From Cokeromyces recurvatus (Eukaryota > Mucoromycota > Mucoromycetes > Mucorales > Mucoraceae): DNA of 64,000 nucleotides. Position numbers and translations under genes: made by a program. Under the pieces are notes generated by a model. That model saw only the letters and a program-made list of their open reading frames with translations. It had not been told where the DNA came from and did not search any database. Location: assembly GCF_025118155.1 (NCBI RefSeq), contig NW_026251412.1, positions 1 through 64,000 on the forward strand, written 5' to 3'. Below are positions 47,445-61,081 of the stretch, piece by piece; positions within the stretch are counted from its first letter, which is position 1; every line of letters begins with the position of its first letter.

Positions 47445-47657
47445 TATTGTTAAATAGTAATGTCAATTTAAAACAATGATAAAAAATTATCTTTTTTTTT
47501 TAACTGCGTATGAAGTTTATTTTTATTTATTTATTTATTTTTTTTTTTTTTTTTGATTTTTCATCACAAGTCACTTAGGGCGTCTCATGCTTATATCAAC
47601 TCAATTATTTTAAGCTTCCGTTTCTTATATTTATTTAATGATAAATACTATAGTTTT

Positions 47658-47699
<42 letters not shown>

Positions 47700-47734
47700 A
47701 TAGACTCATTTATTACATTACATTTTTGGGTGTT

Positions 47735-47776
<42 letters not shown>

Positions 47777-47870
47777 ATATATTCATCTATAAAAAGGCAT
47801 TTATTTGAAATTAAAGATATACATATTACAGGGAAAAAAATAATATTAAACAACACCATCAAATCATTCT
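47445..47870. other. Intergenic with two long A runs
   Basis: Contains A39 (about 47659-47697) and A34 (about 47742-47775), and the promoter side of GPN3. No gene. Confidence 0.6.
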
Positions 47871-49019
47871 TTATTTTCTTTTTTTCTTGGCTTCAAAATT
47901 AGCGGCATCTCTCTTCTTTGCCTGTAGACGAGCAGCTTTATCTGTGTTTAATATATCTGATTTACCAACAATTTTATTCAAAATATCCAAGGAACTATTC
48001 TTTTCGGCTTTCACATCACCAATGGTAGGGCTAAATTGATGAGTCACACCCTTCATCTTTGTTTCACCCTTTAACTTGGCATCAAATTTACCAAGACTAG
48101 CTGTAGCCTTCTTGGATGCAGCAATAGCTGTTTCAAGTTCATTCTTTTTAAATTCTTTGATATCCTTTTTACCTGCCAAGGTAGCCGCAGTTCTCTCTTC
48201 TTCATTACGACGTTGACGTTTCAAATTCTTTTCCACACGTGCCTTCTTTGCCTCACGAGCCTTTGCATATTGATCCTCCATAGGGTCAACATGATCAGGA
48301 ACAGGCAAAAGCCAATCATCCTCAAGTTGATCTTTATCCTTAGCTTTATAACCCCAACGAGGTTCATATTCGCCAGTTTCTTCGTTGAATACCATACGTT
48401 CACGTTTCTTATTTTGAATACCCTTCGCTTTAGCAAACTTCTCCCAACGAGTAAGAGGTTTATCTTTAGGCAAAGGCTTTTCACGAGGTAAGGCTGTTGT
48501 ACGTTCAGGTAATTGTGCAAGAACTCCTACATCGGTACTATTTACAGGTAATTTGAAAAGTTCATTGACAATCAATTGTGTATTATCTCTTGTTAAATCT
48601 AAAAGATATTTTTCAACTTTATTGTTATTTCTATTATTTTTTTTTTAAAAAAAAAAGAGAGTTAGTTTCCATCGATAAATAAAAAAAAAGACTTTCTAAT
48701 ATCTTCCAACACATTTCTCTATCAATATACATGTGTATGTACTAATCTTACTTTAATGTCTTTTCATCCAATGCATTCGTATCAAAAGCTGATAAAAGGT
48801 TGATATCTAAATCGAGTGGAACAAGTTTTTCGACTGTAATGGGCTTGCTGTTGATTTAAATGTATATTTATATATGTATAAATATTTATAAGGATATAAT
48901 CTATTAGTGATCAACTTCTACCAATGGTCTTTTTTATTTATTTTTTCAAGACTTGCAAAAAAAAAAAGGTAAACTTACAATTGCGCTTTATGGGACTCTA
49001 AGATCTCGGTAACATCCAT
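47871..49019 (-). CDS. RRS1: Ribosome biogenesis regulatory protein Rrs1
   Basis: Nucleolar factor that, with Rpf2, recruits the 5S RNP to pre-60S particles. Three exons: MDVTEILESHKAQF (from 49019), KPITVEKLVPLDLDINLLSA to DEKTLK, then NNNKVEKYLLDLTRDNTQLI, all joining in phase. Landmarks are LPREKPLPKDKPLTRWEKFA, KGIQNKKRERMVFNEETGEY and RWGYKAKD, all signature blocks of the family. The C-terminus is Lys-rich (ARLQAKKRDAANFEAKKKRK). About 290 residues, slightly shorter than human RRS1. Confidence 0.95.
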
Positions 49020-49160
49020 CGTAGATTATAGTTATAAAAGTAAATGACAGAAATTTTTTGACTTCCCTTTTCTATTTTAATAAAAAAAAAAAAAAATAAG
49101 GCTTTTACCAATTCCCCTGTGACTGTTTAGTGACTTTTACCGGGAACAACGACTGGATAA

Positions 49161-49206
<46 letters not shown>

Positions 49207-50919
49207 TAACAGAGTTGTAGAGTTTAAAATAGTGTAATAACATGATACTACAGTATTTATCACCTTAAGACTCGAGTGAGACTTAAATAAAATTTACATT
49301 AGAATTATGTAGCGTTATAGTCTATCCGGAAAACAATATCCTTCTTTCTTTGACTATTTTATCGGGTATTAAATTACTAAATTGGTGTATTTTTTATTTA
49401 TTTATTTATTTATTTTTTCGAAACTGTCTCTGATCCAGGTACATATTTTAATATCCTTCATAGACTCAATTACTTTTTTTTTTCAGCATAAAAGAAAAAT
49501 CATCCTCTACTATCGTCATAACCAGTAAAAAGATATCTCAATTAGCCTTCCTCTTCCTATAACCATTATATGTCTTATAACTATTCACTCTCATCATTTT
49601 TTTTATCCTTGATCCTGAAAGGAATTTTTTTTAAATAATCTTTACTTTTATTAGTTATATTAAATGAAAATAGAAAAAAAAAACTAAGTACAACAATATA
49701 CAAATCTAGATAATAATACTCAACGATTTAACTTCATCCATAAAGTGGATAGAACAATCTGAAAATAGTAGAAACTCGGTATATATATTAAATGTAAGCT
49801 TGGTATTAATAAAAGAACTAAGTAAAAGTAGCGAACACATTACGTTGAAACAAAGAAACTACTTTTATTTTATAAAGGAAAAACAACAACAATAACAACT
49901 ACATGATACAATAGTAAACATGTAGAGGACCACATAAAATTATGATATCCACAAACAATAGTTGTTATAAGTAGTATGTCAAATAAATACAAAGACATTT
50001 TTTATATCTAGAACTTGTTTTTATCATCATATGAAGAATACCATTTTAAATTTAACCTTTCAAGCTTTAAAACTATAACTCGAAATAATTTTAAAAAAAA
50101 CTTGGAGAAATAAAAAAAAAGGATTTTAATGATTTTCATTCTTCTATAAGGATACAGTTCTTGATTATTTGAAGTACTGGAATAACTGATGTTTATAATG
50201 AAATTTACATGAGTAACTCAACTGAATGTGTAAGTCAAAATATAAAATGTTATAATAAAGACTTATTTTGAGTATTAAGTTTAATGAGAAAGGCAAACTA
50301 TAATAATATGCTATTTATCAAAAGACTGTATAGGTATAAGCGTAAGAACAGGGGCTTGACTAACTCTGTGATAATTATAGGTATATCAGAGGTACAGTTT
50401 ATAATAACAAAGAATATAGAGACAAGTAAAAGCTAATAGTTCTAAAAGTCTTTATTATCAAATGATGGGTATTTAAATGAGATCAGAGGAAAGCATTAAT
50501 TATGACTATCGAATAATATATATTTTTAGCACTGTTAATGAATTGTACAATGCTCTTGAATAGTTTTATAAATTAAGAAGAAGCAACTAAAAATCCTTCT
50601 TTCACATTATTTGTCCAGATACTCTTAATCTGAACAATTAAATAGATGTAAAAATTCTTTATATCTGCTTGTCAAGATTATATTATTGAGTTTATAAAAC
50701 TATATTAATAACCCTATCCGCTTTCCATCATTGCAGTCCTCTGAAATATTCTAATAAACTACACAAAGTTCATTGTAAGCTTGTCTTTTTTTTTTTTTTA
50801 GCTTAAAGAGTCTGAATGGTTGAATATTCTACATTAACATTTATAGAGCGCTCACAAGTAGTAACATTAAATAACTTAAATGTTTAAGCATTAATTAACA
50901 TTTTAGGATATTCTTTAGA

Positions 50920-50964
<45 letters not shown>

Positions 50965-51831
50965 TGTACCAATTAATTCTTTGTCACCAACTAACCAGTA
51001 AACTCAATGGCATTTTATTAGCATTTGTGGTAATTTCGATTCTTTTTTTTTTGAAAAGCCTACTATATTTGTTTGATTCTATTTCAGTTATCATTAATGA
51101 CCTTTCTTAAGTTTGTCTTTGTTATTTTCTATATCTTTTAGCTAAAAACATAGTTTTTTTTATAGAAAGATTGCCCTTATTTTTTATAAATTATAAATTA
51201 ATGTACACTTCATTTATTTATTTTGGGTTCGAAAAAAAAAAACTTATTCACTAGTTCCTTGACAGGCGTCTTGAATTGTAATAACTTGAAGATTTTTATG
51301 ATAAAAAAAAAGAGGGGGGTAAGAAAGTTCTTTATGTAATACTACTTTGTGCCTATTTAAACTATGAAATATTTGGGACGTTTTTTTTTTTACTGATAAT
51401 GAGCCATACTCTCTTTCACGTCCGCACTTTAATCCTAAGAATTATGTTATAATCTTTGTATCTACTAGGATATATCTAAACTGTTCTTATAAAAACACTC
51501 TGCTGCGTCTCAACTATTTGATCACTCTCATTGACAATTTGGGCTTGATTCTATTTTTAAGACGTGTACTCACATGTTCACTCATTCATAAGAATTTACT
51601 TAATCCATAGCCTTAAATGACATTGTTCTCATCATATATGATCTTCCCTCCCCCACCCTTGTCCATTTTCATTCAAAAGCTGGCTAATTTTGACACGATG
51701 AATAATGAATACTACCATCAAAAGTACTAATAAGAAAATGTGTGTATGTGTTTTTTCACAACTCTGTAAAAAAAAAAAAAAAATGAGAAAATATTCAGTT
51801 GTTGTAGTGAAACGACGACGACTGCTGCAAA

Positions 51832-52002
51832 TGACTCTTACACTTAATTAGGAATTCTGACTCATTGTTCATCATAAAAGTCAAGGTCAAATTCAAGTCC
51901 GACATAATATGCTATCAATCACTTGTTTAGTTTTATCTATTTATAAAAGAAAAAAAAAAAGAAACCAAAAAAAAACGATATGATAGCTTATGGATTGACT
52001 CT
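51832..52002 (+). promoter_or_regulatory. Three Gcn4-type TGACTC sites upstream of argininosuccinate synthase
   Basis: TGACTC occurs at 51832-51837, as the full TGACTCA at 51858-51864, and at 51997-52002, all 240-410 bp before the ATG. TGACTCA is the established Gcn4/CPC1 binding site of fungal general amino-acid control, and arginine genes are classic targets. Confidence 0.6.
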
Positions 52003-52164
52003 CTCATGGCAAGATATTCGAATACAGTTTATTGGATATCTGGGTGCTCTTGTCTAGTTCATGTTATAAAGTTAAAGTCTAAATAGATTTTAAGAAATAG
52101 TTGATTTAACTCGTCGGTCTTTGAATTTAGTGTTGCTCCTTTTTTTTTTTTTTTTTTTTGACAT

Positions 52165-52174
52165 TATATAAATA
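52165..52174 (+). promoter_or_regulatory. TATA-like element of argininosuccinate synthase
   Basis: TATATAAATA about 65 bp before the ATG, directly after a T20 tract. Position suits a TATA box with a short leader. Confidence 0.45.
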
Positions 52175-52238
52175 TGGGGTAACATTTTTTGTTTTATTTT
52201 TATTTCCTTCTATTTAAATAATAATAATAATAATAATA

Positions 52239-53622
52239 ATGGTTGATAATAAAGGAAAGGTTCTTCTTGCTTACTCTGGTGGTTTAGATACATCTGTCAT
52301 TTTGGCATGGTTGATTGAACAAGGCTATGAAACATTAGCTTATATTGCTGATGTGGGTCAAGAAGAAGATTTTGAAGCTATCAAAGCCAAGGCCTTGAAG
52401 GTGGGTGCTTCCAAGGTCTTTGTTGAGGTAATACAATTTATAGATTGTTAGGAGTAAACAGATGAATTGATTATTAACAAAACGTATGATTATAATAGGA
52501 TCTTAAGGAACAATTCGTCAAAGAACAAATTTTCCCAGCTATTCAAGCTAATGCTATTTATGAATCGATCTATCTTTTGGGTACTTCTTTAGCCCGTCCC
52601 GTCATTGCTCGTCGTCAAATTGAAATTGCTGCTCGTGAAGGATGTCAATATGTATCTCACGGCTGTACGGGTAAGGGTAATGATCAAGTCCGATTTGAAC
52701 TTGCTTATTATGCTTTGAAGTCAGATATTGAAGTGATTGCTCCTTGGAGATTACCAAGTAAGTATAAAACAAAATAGTAAGATACATCAAGAATGCGAAT
52801 ATTTATATGTGTGTGTGTTTTTTTTTCATAGTTTTCTTTGAACGATTTGCTGGTCGAAGCGCTCTTTTAGACTTTGCTGCCGAAAAGGGTATTCCTGTTG
52901 CTCAGACGAAGGCCAAGCCTTGGTCTACAGATGAGAATTTATTCCATATCTCTTATGAAGCCGGTATCCTTGAAGATCCTAATGTCACACCCCCCAAGGA
53001 AATGTGGAAGCTTACAGTTGACCCTGAAGATGCACCTAATACACCAGAACGTATTACGATTACTTTTGAAAAGGGTATTCCTGTAAAGGTAGTGAATCAT
53101 AATGATGGTCATGAAGAGACAGAGCCTGTGAAGCTTTTCAGTTATCTTAACACAGTGGCTCGTCGTAACGGTATTGGCCGTATCGATATTGTCGAATCTC
53201 GTTTTATTGGTGTCAAATCGCGTGGTTGTTATGAAACTCCTGGTGGTACTATTTTGCGTACTGCACACAAGGATCTTGAAGGTTTAACATTAGATGGACA
53301 ATTACGTGCGATGCGTGATCAAAATATCACTGTTCCTTACGGTCGAGCACTCTATAATGGTCAATATTTCTCTCCTGAATGTGAATTCTTATCAAAGTCA
53401 ATTGCTTTCACTCAACGAAATGTTACAGGTGATGTCAAATTGAAACTTTATAAGGGTAATACAATCGTGGAGGGTCGCGTTGCTCGAGGTGATGGCGCTA
53501 AACTTTACAATATGCAAGAATCCTCTATGGATGAACAAGGTGGCTATAATCCTCAAGATGCTGATGGTTTCATCAAGATTCATTCCATTCGTCTTAAAAA
53601 ATGGACTCCTGCAGAACAATAA
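52239..53622 (+). CDS. Argininosuccinate synthase
   Basis: Joins citrulline and aspartate with ATP in arginine biosynthesis, cytosolic. Three exons. It starts [20 protein letters not shown], with the ATP pyrophosphatase motif [28 protein letters not shown] and [16 protein letters not shown] follow (citrulline/aspartate and ATP-binding region), and [37 protein letters not shown] and TPGGTIL in exon 3. Splices are clean (GAG|GTAATA...TAG|GATCTT and CA A|GTAAGT...TAG|TTTTC). About 415 residues, full length. Codons are less AT-biased than in neighbouring genes, which suggests high expression. Upstream Gcn4-type sites predict induction on amino-acid starvation. Confidence 0.97.
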
Positions 53623-54553
53623 ATGATTTGTTCCCTTTTAAAAAAAACACACTTTTTTGTATATTTACTGAACCCCCCCTAATCTTATTCCACATAAAAA
53701 AGAAAAATAAGAGAGAGACCTTTTACATACACTTGCAATTTAATTTCCCCCAAAAAAATCCCATTATTATTGTACGTTAAATAAAGAAACCTTTTTTTTT
53801 TATATATAGACTGCTTCAAATTAGTTTTTTTTTTTTAAATCTCAGTAAAATCTATTTACTGTCTTTACCATCCCCCCCCACAAAATTAAAAAAAAAAATT
53901 CAAACAGAGATACTAAACATTTAAACGTATTTTATGTTTGCTTTACAAATGTCATTAACAAATACTTTTTATAAATGATAGATAACAAAAAAAAAAAGGA
54001 AAATAGATATGATAAAGAAATACAAGCAAGAATACAAGATTACACTATATTCTTTTCGAATTTTTTTTTATTACTTTATAAATGTTTTTTCATACTATAT
54101 TATTATAGGTTCTATTTAACTAAATATCTTCTCTTTATAATTATCCGGGGGGAAGAGAGAGAGAAATGAAAATAAACTAGCGGAGTTGGCAGATGACGCA
54201 TCTGAAAACAAGCTTTACTTATTAACTTTTATCCACATTTAGACAAATTTTTATTAAAATATATACATGTATAACACATATTAACATTCAAAAATACTTG
54301 GTATTCTAGTGATAATTATAATTAAAGAATAATAAAAAAAAACGTAACTTACGTAAGTTGTCAAGGTGATTTTCGATGAATTCAATCGGCCCTGGATGGT
54401 TATTTCATCACCCCCGCTTTTTTTTTTTTTTTTTTTTTTTTTAGCTTTTCTGGGTTGGACTTGCTAAATTTTTATATTCATCTATCTTTTTTTTTTTTTT
54501 GAAACTCCAAATCCTGTCCCTCTTCTTCCCTTTATTTACCTCATTGTTTGATA
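53623..54553. other. Intergenic, no gene seen
   Basis: 3' region of argininosuccinate synthase and promoter of the dehydrogenase. It includes a C-rich, T-run segment at about 54400-54442. Short open frames lack motifs. Confidence 0.55.
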
Positions 54554-56290
<1,737 letters not shown>

Positions 56291-56654
56291 ACATATTTAA
56301 AATTTAATAATAATAATAAATATGTGTGCTATTTTCCTTTGTCTTGTATTAAAAAAAAATAAATAAATAAATATATAGAATAAGAATTATGTGAAGAAGA
56401 CTAAGATTATAAAGATAAAAAGAAAAAATGAAAATGATTATATCTATGAATATAAGCATGTTGACTAATAGAAAAAATAATGCGTATATGGCTTTTTTTT
56501 ATGGTAACACCAAGCATGGACAAAGTTGCAGACAAACAAAAATAATATTATTTGATAATCAAATAACATTGTATGCATAACTATAATATCATTCGGTCCT
56601 TCAGGACTCTGATCTGTATATGATAAGATACTGTGTAATACATCATTATATACA
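56291..56654. other. Intergenic, no gene seen
   Basis: AT-rich 3' region of the dehydrogenase, up to a LINE relic. Confidence 0.5.
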
Positions 56655-57605
56655 CAACACCCATGCATTCAAAGAGTCTTTGGTGGCTCCGCTCACTCCT
56701 CTGTCCAAGTGATGCTTCACTTAACTTGTCTCTCTTCGATAAAAGAAAGATCTCACATATTACTAGCTAAATTCCTACTACGCTCCCTCTCCTTGCCTGA
56801 CGATGCTCTTCTTACGAAACTTCTACCTCACATCCGAACCTCGTCAAGCAGATCACAATGGTATACGCTATCTAAAACTCTACTATGGAAGACCTGTCAC
56901 CCTGAACTACACTCCTAAGATCACAACCGATTTAGAAAGTTACAACAACAATTTTTACAAGATAACTTAAATACACATCGTAGTGCTCGAAATAACTCTA
57001 TACTCCTCTCTCTTTGCAGACCTACTATATCTATAGATCCTATCCTTTGGTTACTGATGTCCTTTGTTGAACGCAGTCAGTGCATACGATAGCGGGCTTG
57101 GATGGCTCTCAAACGGTTACTCCATATACTGCCCCACTCACCCATCTCAACGCCTCACTCGACGACATGCAGTCATATGTCTCCAAATGCACCGTCGGTT
57201 ACAGATACCTGAAACTATAGAAGGTCCCTTATCCTTCCTTTTAGATCAACTTCCCACCAAGAAGCCTGCCTCATCTCATTCCGTCACCCCTTGGCACATT
57301 CGATGGCCCTCCATCTGCCTTATCCTTCATAAACTTGACCAGTTACAGCATAATAAGCCGATTCTTCCTACCCCCACCCAATCCTGGTAAACGTCTCCTT
57401 AGATTGGCTTCCTCCTTCTCCTACATTACCTGTATAATTTTTACATTGCACCTATCACATCCTTCATTTCCCTTACGTTTTTCCTCTTGCTCTTAAAGAG
57501 GTATTTTCGTTCCTTATTCCTTTAAACTGATCCGGCCTGGGCAAAATTGATGTATTTAATAACATCTCGTGCTCAAATGGGGTCATGTATTTTTTTTAAA
57601 TAAAA
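56655..57605 (+). pseudogene. LINE-type retrotransposon, 3' end (copy 3)
   Basis: The best-preserved of three copies. It reads RVFGGSAHSS, SSIKERSHILLAKFLLRSLS and KTLLWKTCHPELHS, a stop, then DPILWLLMSFVERSQCIRWR, LGWLSNGYSIYCPTHPSQRL, TRRHAVICLQMHRRLQIPE, FLLDQLPTKKP and WHIRWPSICLILHKLDQL. This is the reverse-transcriptase C-terminus with a zinc-knuckle-like C/H pattern. Frame changes and stops show it is dead. The 3' UTR has CTGATCCGGCCTGGGCAAAA and TGCTCAAATGG, then A-rich sequence, the same tail as the other two copies. The 5' end is truncated beside the dehydrogenase gene. Confidence 0.8.
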
Positions 57606-57725
57606 TCTACTGTTTAATCGTATAGAAGATTCATTACCTGGTATTTGGAATATGCATGCAACAGCTGTTATGAATCAATCTGTATTATCTACTTTTTATT
57701 GAAAATGTAACCTTGCATGTTTACC

Positions 57726-57759
<34 letters not shown>

Positions 57760-58097
57760 CACTACTACTACCACTACTACTACTATGACATCACTACAAC
57801 AAACTACTCATCTATTATTAAATGAATGCTGACTCTATTGTTTTTATTGTGAACACTTATATCCAAGAACACCTTGAACATATTGTGAAAATGATTGTTA
57901 TAGAAGATTTACCCTCTTTATATCAAACTACACAATCTTATGTTTAATGGTATTTTAGCTCATTTTAATCACCATTTTACGCTCTATTACTACAATCAGC
58001 CTTATAATACAAACAACTATTACCACCTTAAATAGCCCATATTTGAACAATTCTTCTGAATTTATTTATTATTTAGAGTTGACCATTCCATCATTTC

Positions 58098-58128
<31 letters not shown>

Positions 58129-58189
58129 TCTCTCAAAGACTGTATTTTACTTGCAAGAGTGAATTATTAAAAATAATAATAGAAATAAT
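57606..58189. other. Unidentified coding-like relic and (CTA)n repeat
   Basis: After the LINE tail the plus strand reads IEDSLPGIWNMHATAVMNQS before a stop. A (CTA)n repeat (57728-57785) follows, then a frame with LYCFYCEHLYPRTP. This looks like decayed protein coding but I cannot name it. An A23 run lies near 58104. Confidence 0.35.
57728..57785 (+). repeat. (CTA)n microsatellite
   Basis: About 19 triplets of CTA with a few CCA variants. Confidence 0.9.
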
Positions 58190-59366
58190 TTATAAATTAG
58201 AAGTTGACTGGATAACTACATTAGACATGTTTACATTTCTTTCAATAAAATACTCTTCCATTCTTCCTTTAAAATAAAGTCGATGTCTATTCCCCTTCTT
58301 TTTCGTATATCTTTTACTTTCATAACTTTCATCACCTGGATAAGCCAAGTAGAAATTAAATCCATTCTTAGCTTCCAATGAATTAGGTTCTACTCGATGA
58401 CTTTGAGGTAAAATGGTTATAATTTCATTAGTATGTCTTGTTCTAAAGATGTCTATTCCTGCCTTTGTTTTTAGATCTCTATAGTCTAAAAATTCTTTTA
58501 ATACAGAAAGTGAATACCATTGAGGAGGTATCAAGACTATCTTTTTCTCTTTTTGCTGTTCAATGGCTAAATATTTTTTAATAGAACCTTTATCATTCTT
58601 GTAAAAAAAAAAAGGGAGAAAATTACCTTCTTCTGGTTTTAACCATTCAAATAAAACTGTTTCTTCTCCATCTGCAGTCACAAAATTGAAATGTAAATCT
58701 TGTTCCTTTTTTGTTTTATATCCTTCCAGAACAGTTAAAAAGAAATGAGCATCGTACCTTTTCTTTTCTATGATAGGCGTTATCCAGTTAGAAAAGGGAA
58801 CAAGTTGATTTGTAGCGGGACGGATGTTATAAGTTTTGCACATTACTTTAAATTGGGCTGCATCTTTGTGCACTTTATCTCTCCATATGTTAATGTTTAA
58901 ATCTTTAATTGTATGAGCTGGTGGATTTGATAATAATAAACCAGATTCTTCAAATGTTTCCCTAATTGCACAAATTTTGTTTGTCAATAAATCGCCTCTA
59001 ATAATAATAATAATAAAGGAGGTTTAATATTAACATTTGACAAAGTTTTTTTTTTCTCCCTTTTACTCTTTCTCATTCATGTCTTTTTCACACCAATTTA
59101 AATAATTATCTGCTTCATCAACAACTCCACCAGGATAAACGTGAGCATTTACAAAACTGCTTTTTGCATTTCTATTATAATTTATTTGAAAAAAGTTGTT
59201 TAACTTATATATACATCTATGCTATAACGTAATTTACAATTTGCCTTTTCATCATGAGTATTTTATAGTTACTACCATCATTCTTAATTCCGTTAGTAAA
59301 TAGTATGGGAGCTGCAATAATTAAAGAAGCTGAGGGTCGGATGAATGGTTTTGCTAAAGTTGACAT
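58190..59366 (-). CDS. Nudix hydrolase, NUDT19-like
   Basis: Likely cleaves CoA or acyl-CoA diphosphates, as animal NUDT19 does in peroxisomes. Three exons. It starts MSTLAKPFIRPSASLIIAA at 59366, then ILMMK|RNAKSSFVNAHVYPGG. Next comes VVDEADNYLNWCEKDMNEKE joined to GDLLTNKICAIRETFEESGL. The Nudix box is recognisable as the REtfEEsG core, with the preceding Gly-rich part spread over the introns as in NUDT19, which has an insert inside the box. The first intron (59172-59244) begins GC, not GT, and ends TAG; this is the only choice that restores the frame. The C-terminus carries a basic stretch and no clear PTS1 (ends SNL). Confidence 0.85.
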
Positions 59367-59386
59367 TAGTTGTACTGTTTATTAAA

Positions 59387-59420
<34 letters not shown>

Positions 59421-59743
59421 AGAGAGATGATAAAGGGGAAAGTTCATCTTATTCATAATTTTGTTACACTTCTTTGTGTCTTTATCGTGTGAAAAAAAAT
59501 AGGAATATTTAAAATGGATGAATAAGCATCTCCACAATGTTAATTTTAAAATTAGGACATTCAATATATTAAGACTACAATATGATTCTTTTGCTCAACA
59601 ATGTGTGTGTGTGTAAGTGTATGTGTGTAGGTGTGTGTGTGTATATGTGTGCGCTTTAGAGAATAGTTGATAACGATTTAAACATAGAAAATACATATTT
59701 CAATATTTATATTATATCTTCAAAGAAGGAAGATGAATCTTTA
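59367..59743. other. Intergenic, A29 run and (TG)n microsatellite
   Basis: A29 at about 59388-59416 and an imperfect (TG)n array at about 59602-59652. No gene. Confidence 0.6.
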
Positions 59744-61081
59744 TTATTTACAGTGCTTTGAGTCTGTATTGATATCTTCATTGCCATGAATACGTTTACC
59801 AAATTTAACAAGTTCAATAGAACCAGTCAAGTCTTTGTTTTTATCAAACTGATTTACTAAAGTTTGAAGATCTGCGCTACGAGAAGCACTAGCTGGCCAT
59901 ACATTATCACTAATAAAAGAAGAAGAAAAAGAGTAAGAATAGGATAGATAAGCTAGAATAGAATGAAGCTACTTACGGATAACAACATTGTAATTCACGA
60001 CGCGTTGTCAAGAATCGTGTTAAATAATCTTGTTCACTTTCATTCTTCTTTCTAGCACCTGTTAAAACTAATATGCGTACAATATTAATATCTGGTTCAA
60101 CATATTGAAATCCATGTTGAATGATAGTATCTATTTTATATATACATATATATCAGTCATCATTACTATTTACTTATTTATCTATTTTACCATAAAATAT
60201 AGCTTTTCCAAGAGCAGACTGAATACCATTTTGTGCTGCATAACGAGCACTAGGTAACATGTAATTTTCATAAACCCATTGACGTTGAATTTTAGCAAAT
60301 TCTCCATTTTTATTACAAGCTTCTGATTTCCAAGCAGCACAATAACCTTCTATACCCTTTGTAGATCCACGATTTGTTCTATCGCAATAAGACAATTGAC
60401 TAATTTCATGAAGTCTGGGTAAGAAGTGTTCAAGTTTATTATTTGGATGATCCTTAGTATACGCTTGAATCAACGTTTCAGCATCTCCTGTACCAGTCTA
60501 TTTATATATAAAAGTGGTATACAAATGTTAAATACATATATACATTTTTATACATTTATTTATATGGCTAAGGAGAATTAAGCTCCCTTTTTATTTACAG
60601 TAAACCCAGCATAGCCACTTGTAAATCCTCTAGAATCCTTTATATCCTCACAATAACTACGTTATGTTATATATGTTAATGCATAATTTCTTGTATAAAT
60701 AAATTGGATATTTTACGCATATGCAAAGTTGGTATCTCCATCTTCAAAGACATTAGTAATCATACTAGCCATTTTAATCAGTCTTGAATCTAAACTCTTA
60801 ACCTCAGGTAAATCACTTTGATCATAAAATGTTGTTCCGTTTGTTGAAACTATACAGCCTTTCTTTAGAGCCTATAGTTAATCATGTTAAAGATAATAAT
60901 AATAATAAAATTGACTTATAGAATCTATTTATACCTCTTTGCTTGTTATAAAGTTAAACTTTTTACATAAACCTGAAGTTGGATTAAACTGATTACGACA
61001 GTTTTCATAAACATCAAATTGTAAAGTGTCAGATATCAATAAGAGAAGAGGTAATGTAATAGTAATTGAAAGAAACTTCAT
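59744..61081 (-). CDS. Secreted GH46 chitosanase
   Basis: Endo-hydrolysis of chitosan, a major wall polymer of Mucorales, so a role in wall remodelling or nutrition is likely. The signal peptide is MKFLSITITLPLLLLISDTL. In several exons the catalytic region reads FAYAYCEDIKDSRGFTSGYA and VNTGTGDAETLI. The Glu of YCED and the Asp of TGTGD align with the catalytic Glu22 and Asp40 of the Streptomyces N174 enzyme (established family knowledge). Downstream come HPNNKLEHFLPRLHEI, YENYMLPSARYAAQNGIQSA and LGKAIFYDTIIQHGFQY, all GH46 landmarks. Cysteines suggest disulfides. The protein ends at TAA 59744-59746. All introns seen are GT..AG. Confidence 0.88.

Larger units (their letters stand above)
49020..52238. 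other. 3.2-kb AT-rich intergenic region
   Basis: Separates divergent RRS1 and argininosuccinate synthase. It contains A40 (about 49162-49201) and T41 (about 50923-50963) runs and short relic-like shreds but no gene I can support. The last ~410 bp hold the Gcn4-type sites and TATA-like element of the synthase gene. Confidence 0.55.

Noticed and set aside
52602..53268. Minus-strand open frames of 60-110 codons within argininosuccinate synthase
   Set aside because: Antisense shadows of a strongly conserved gene.
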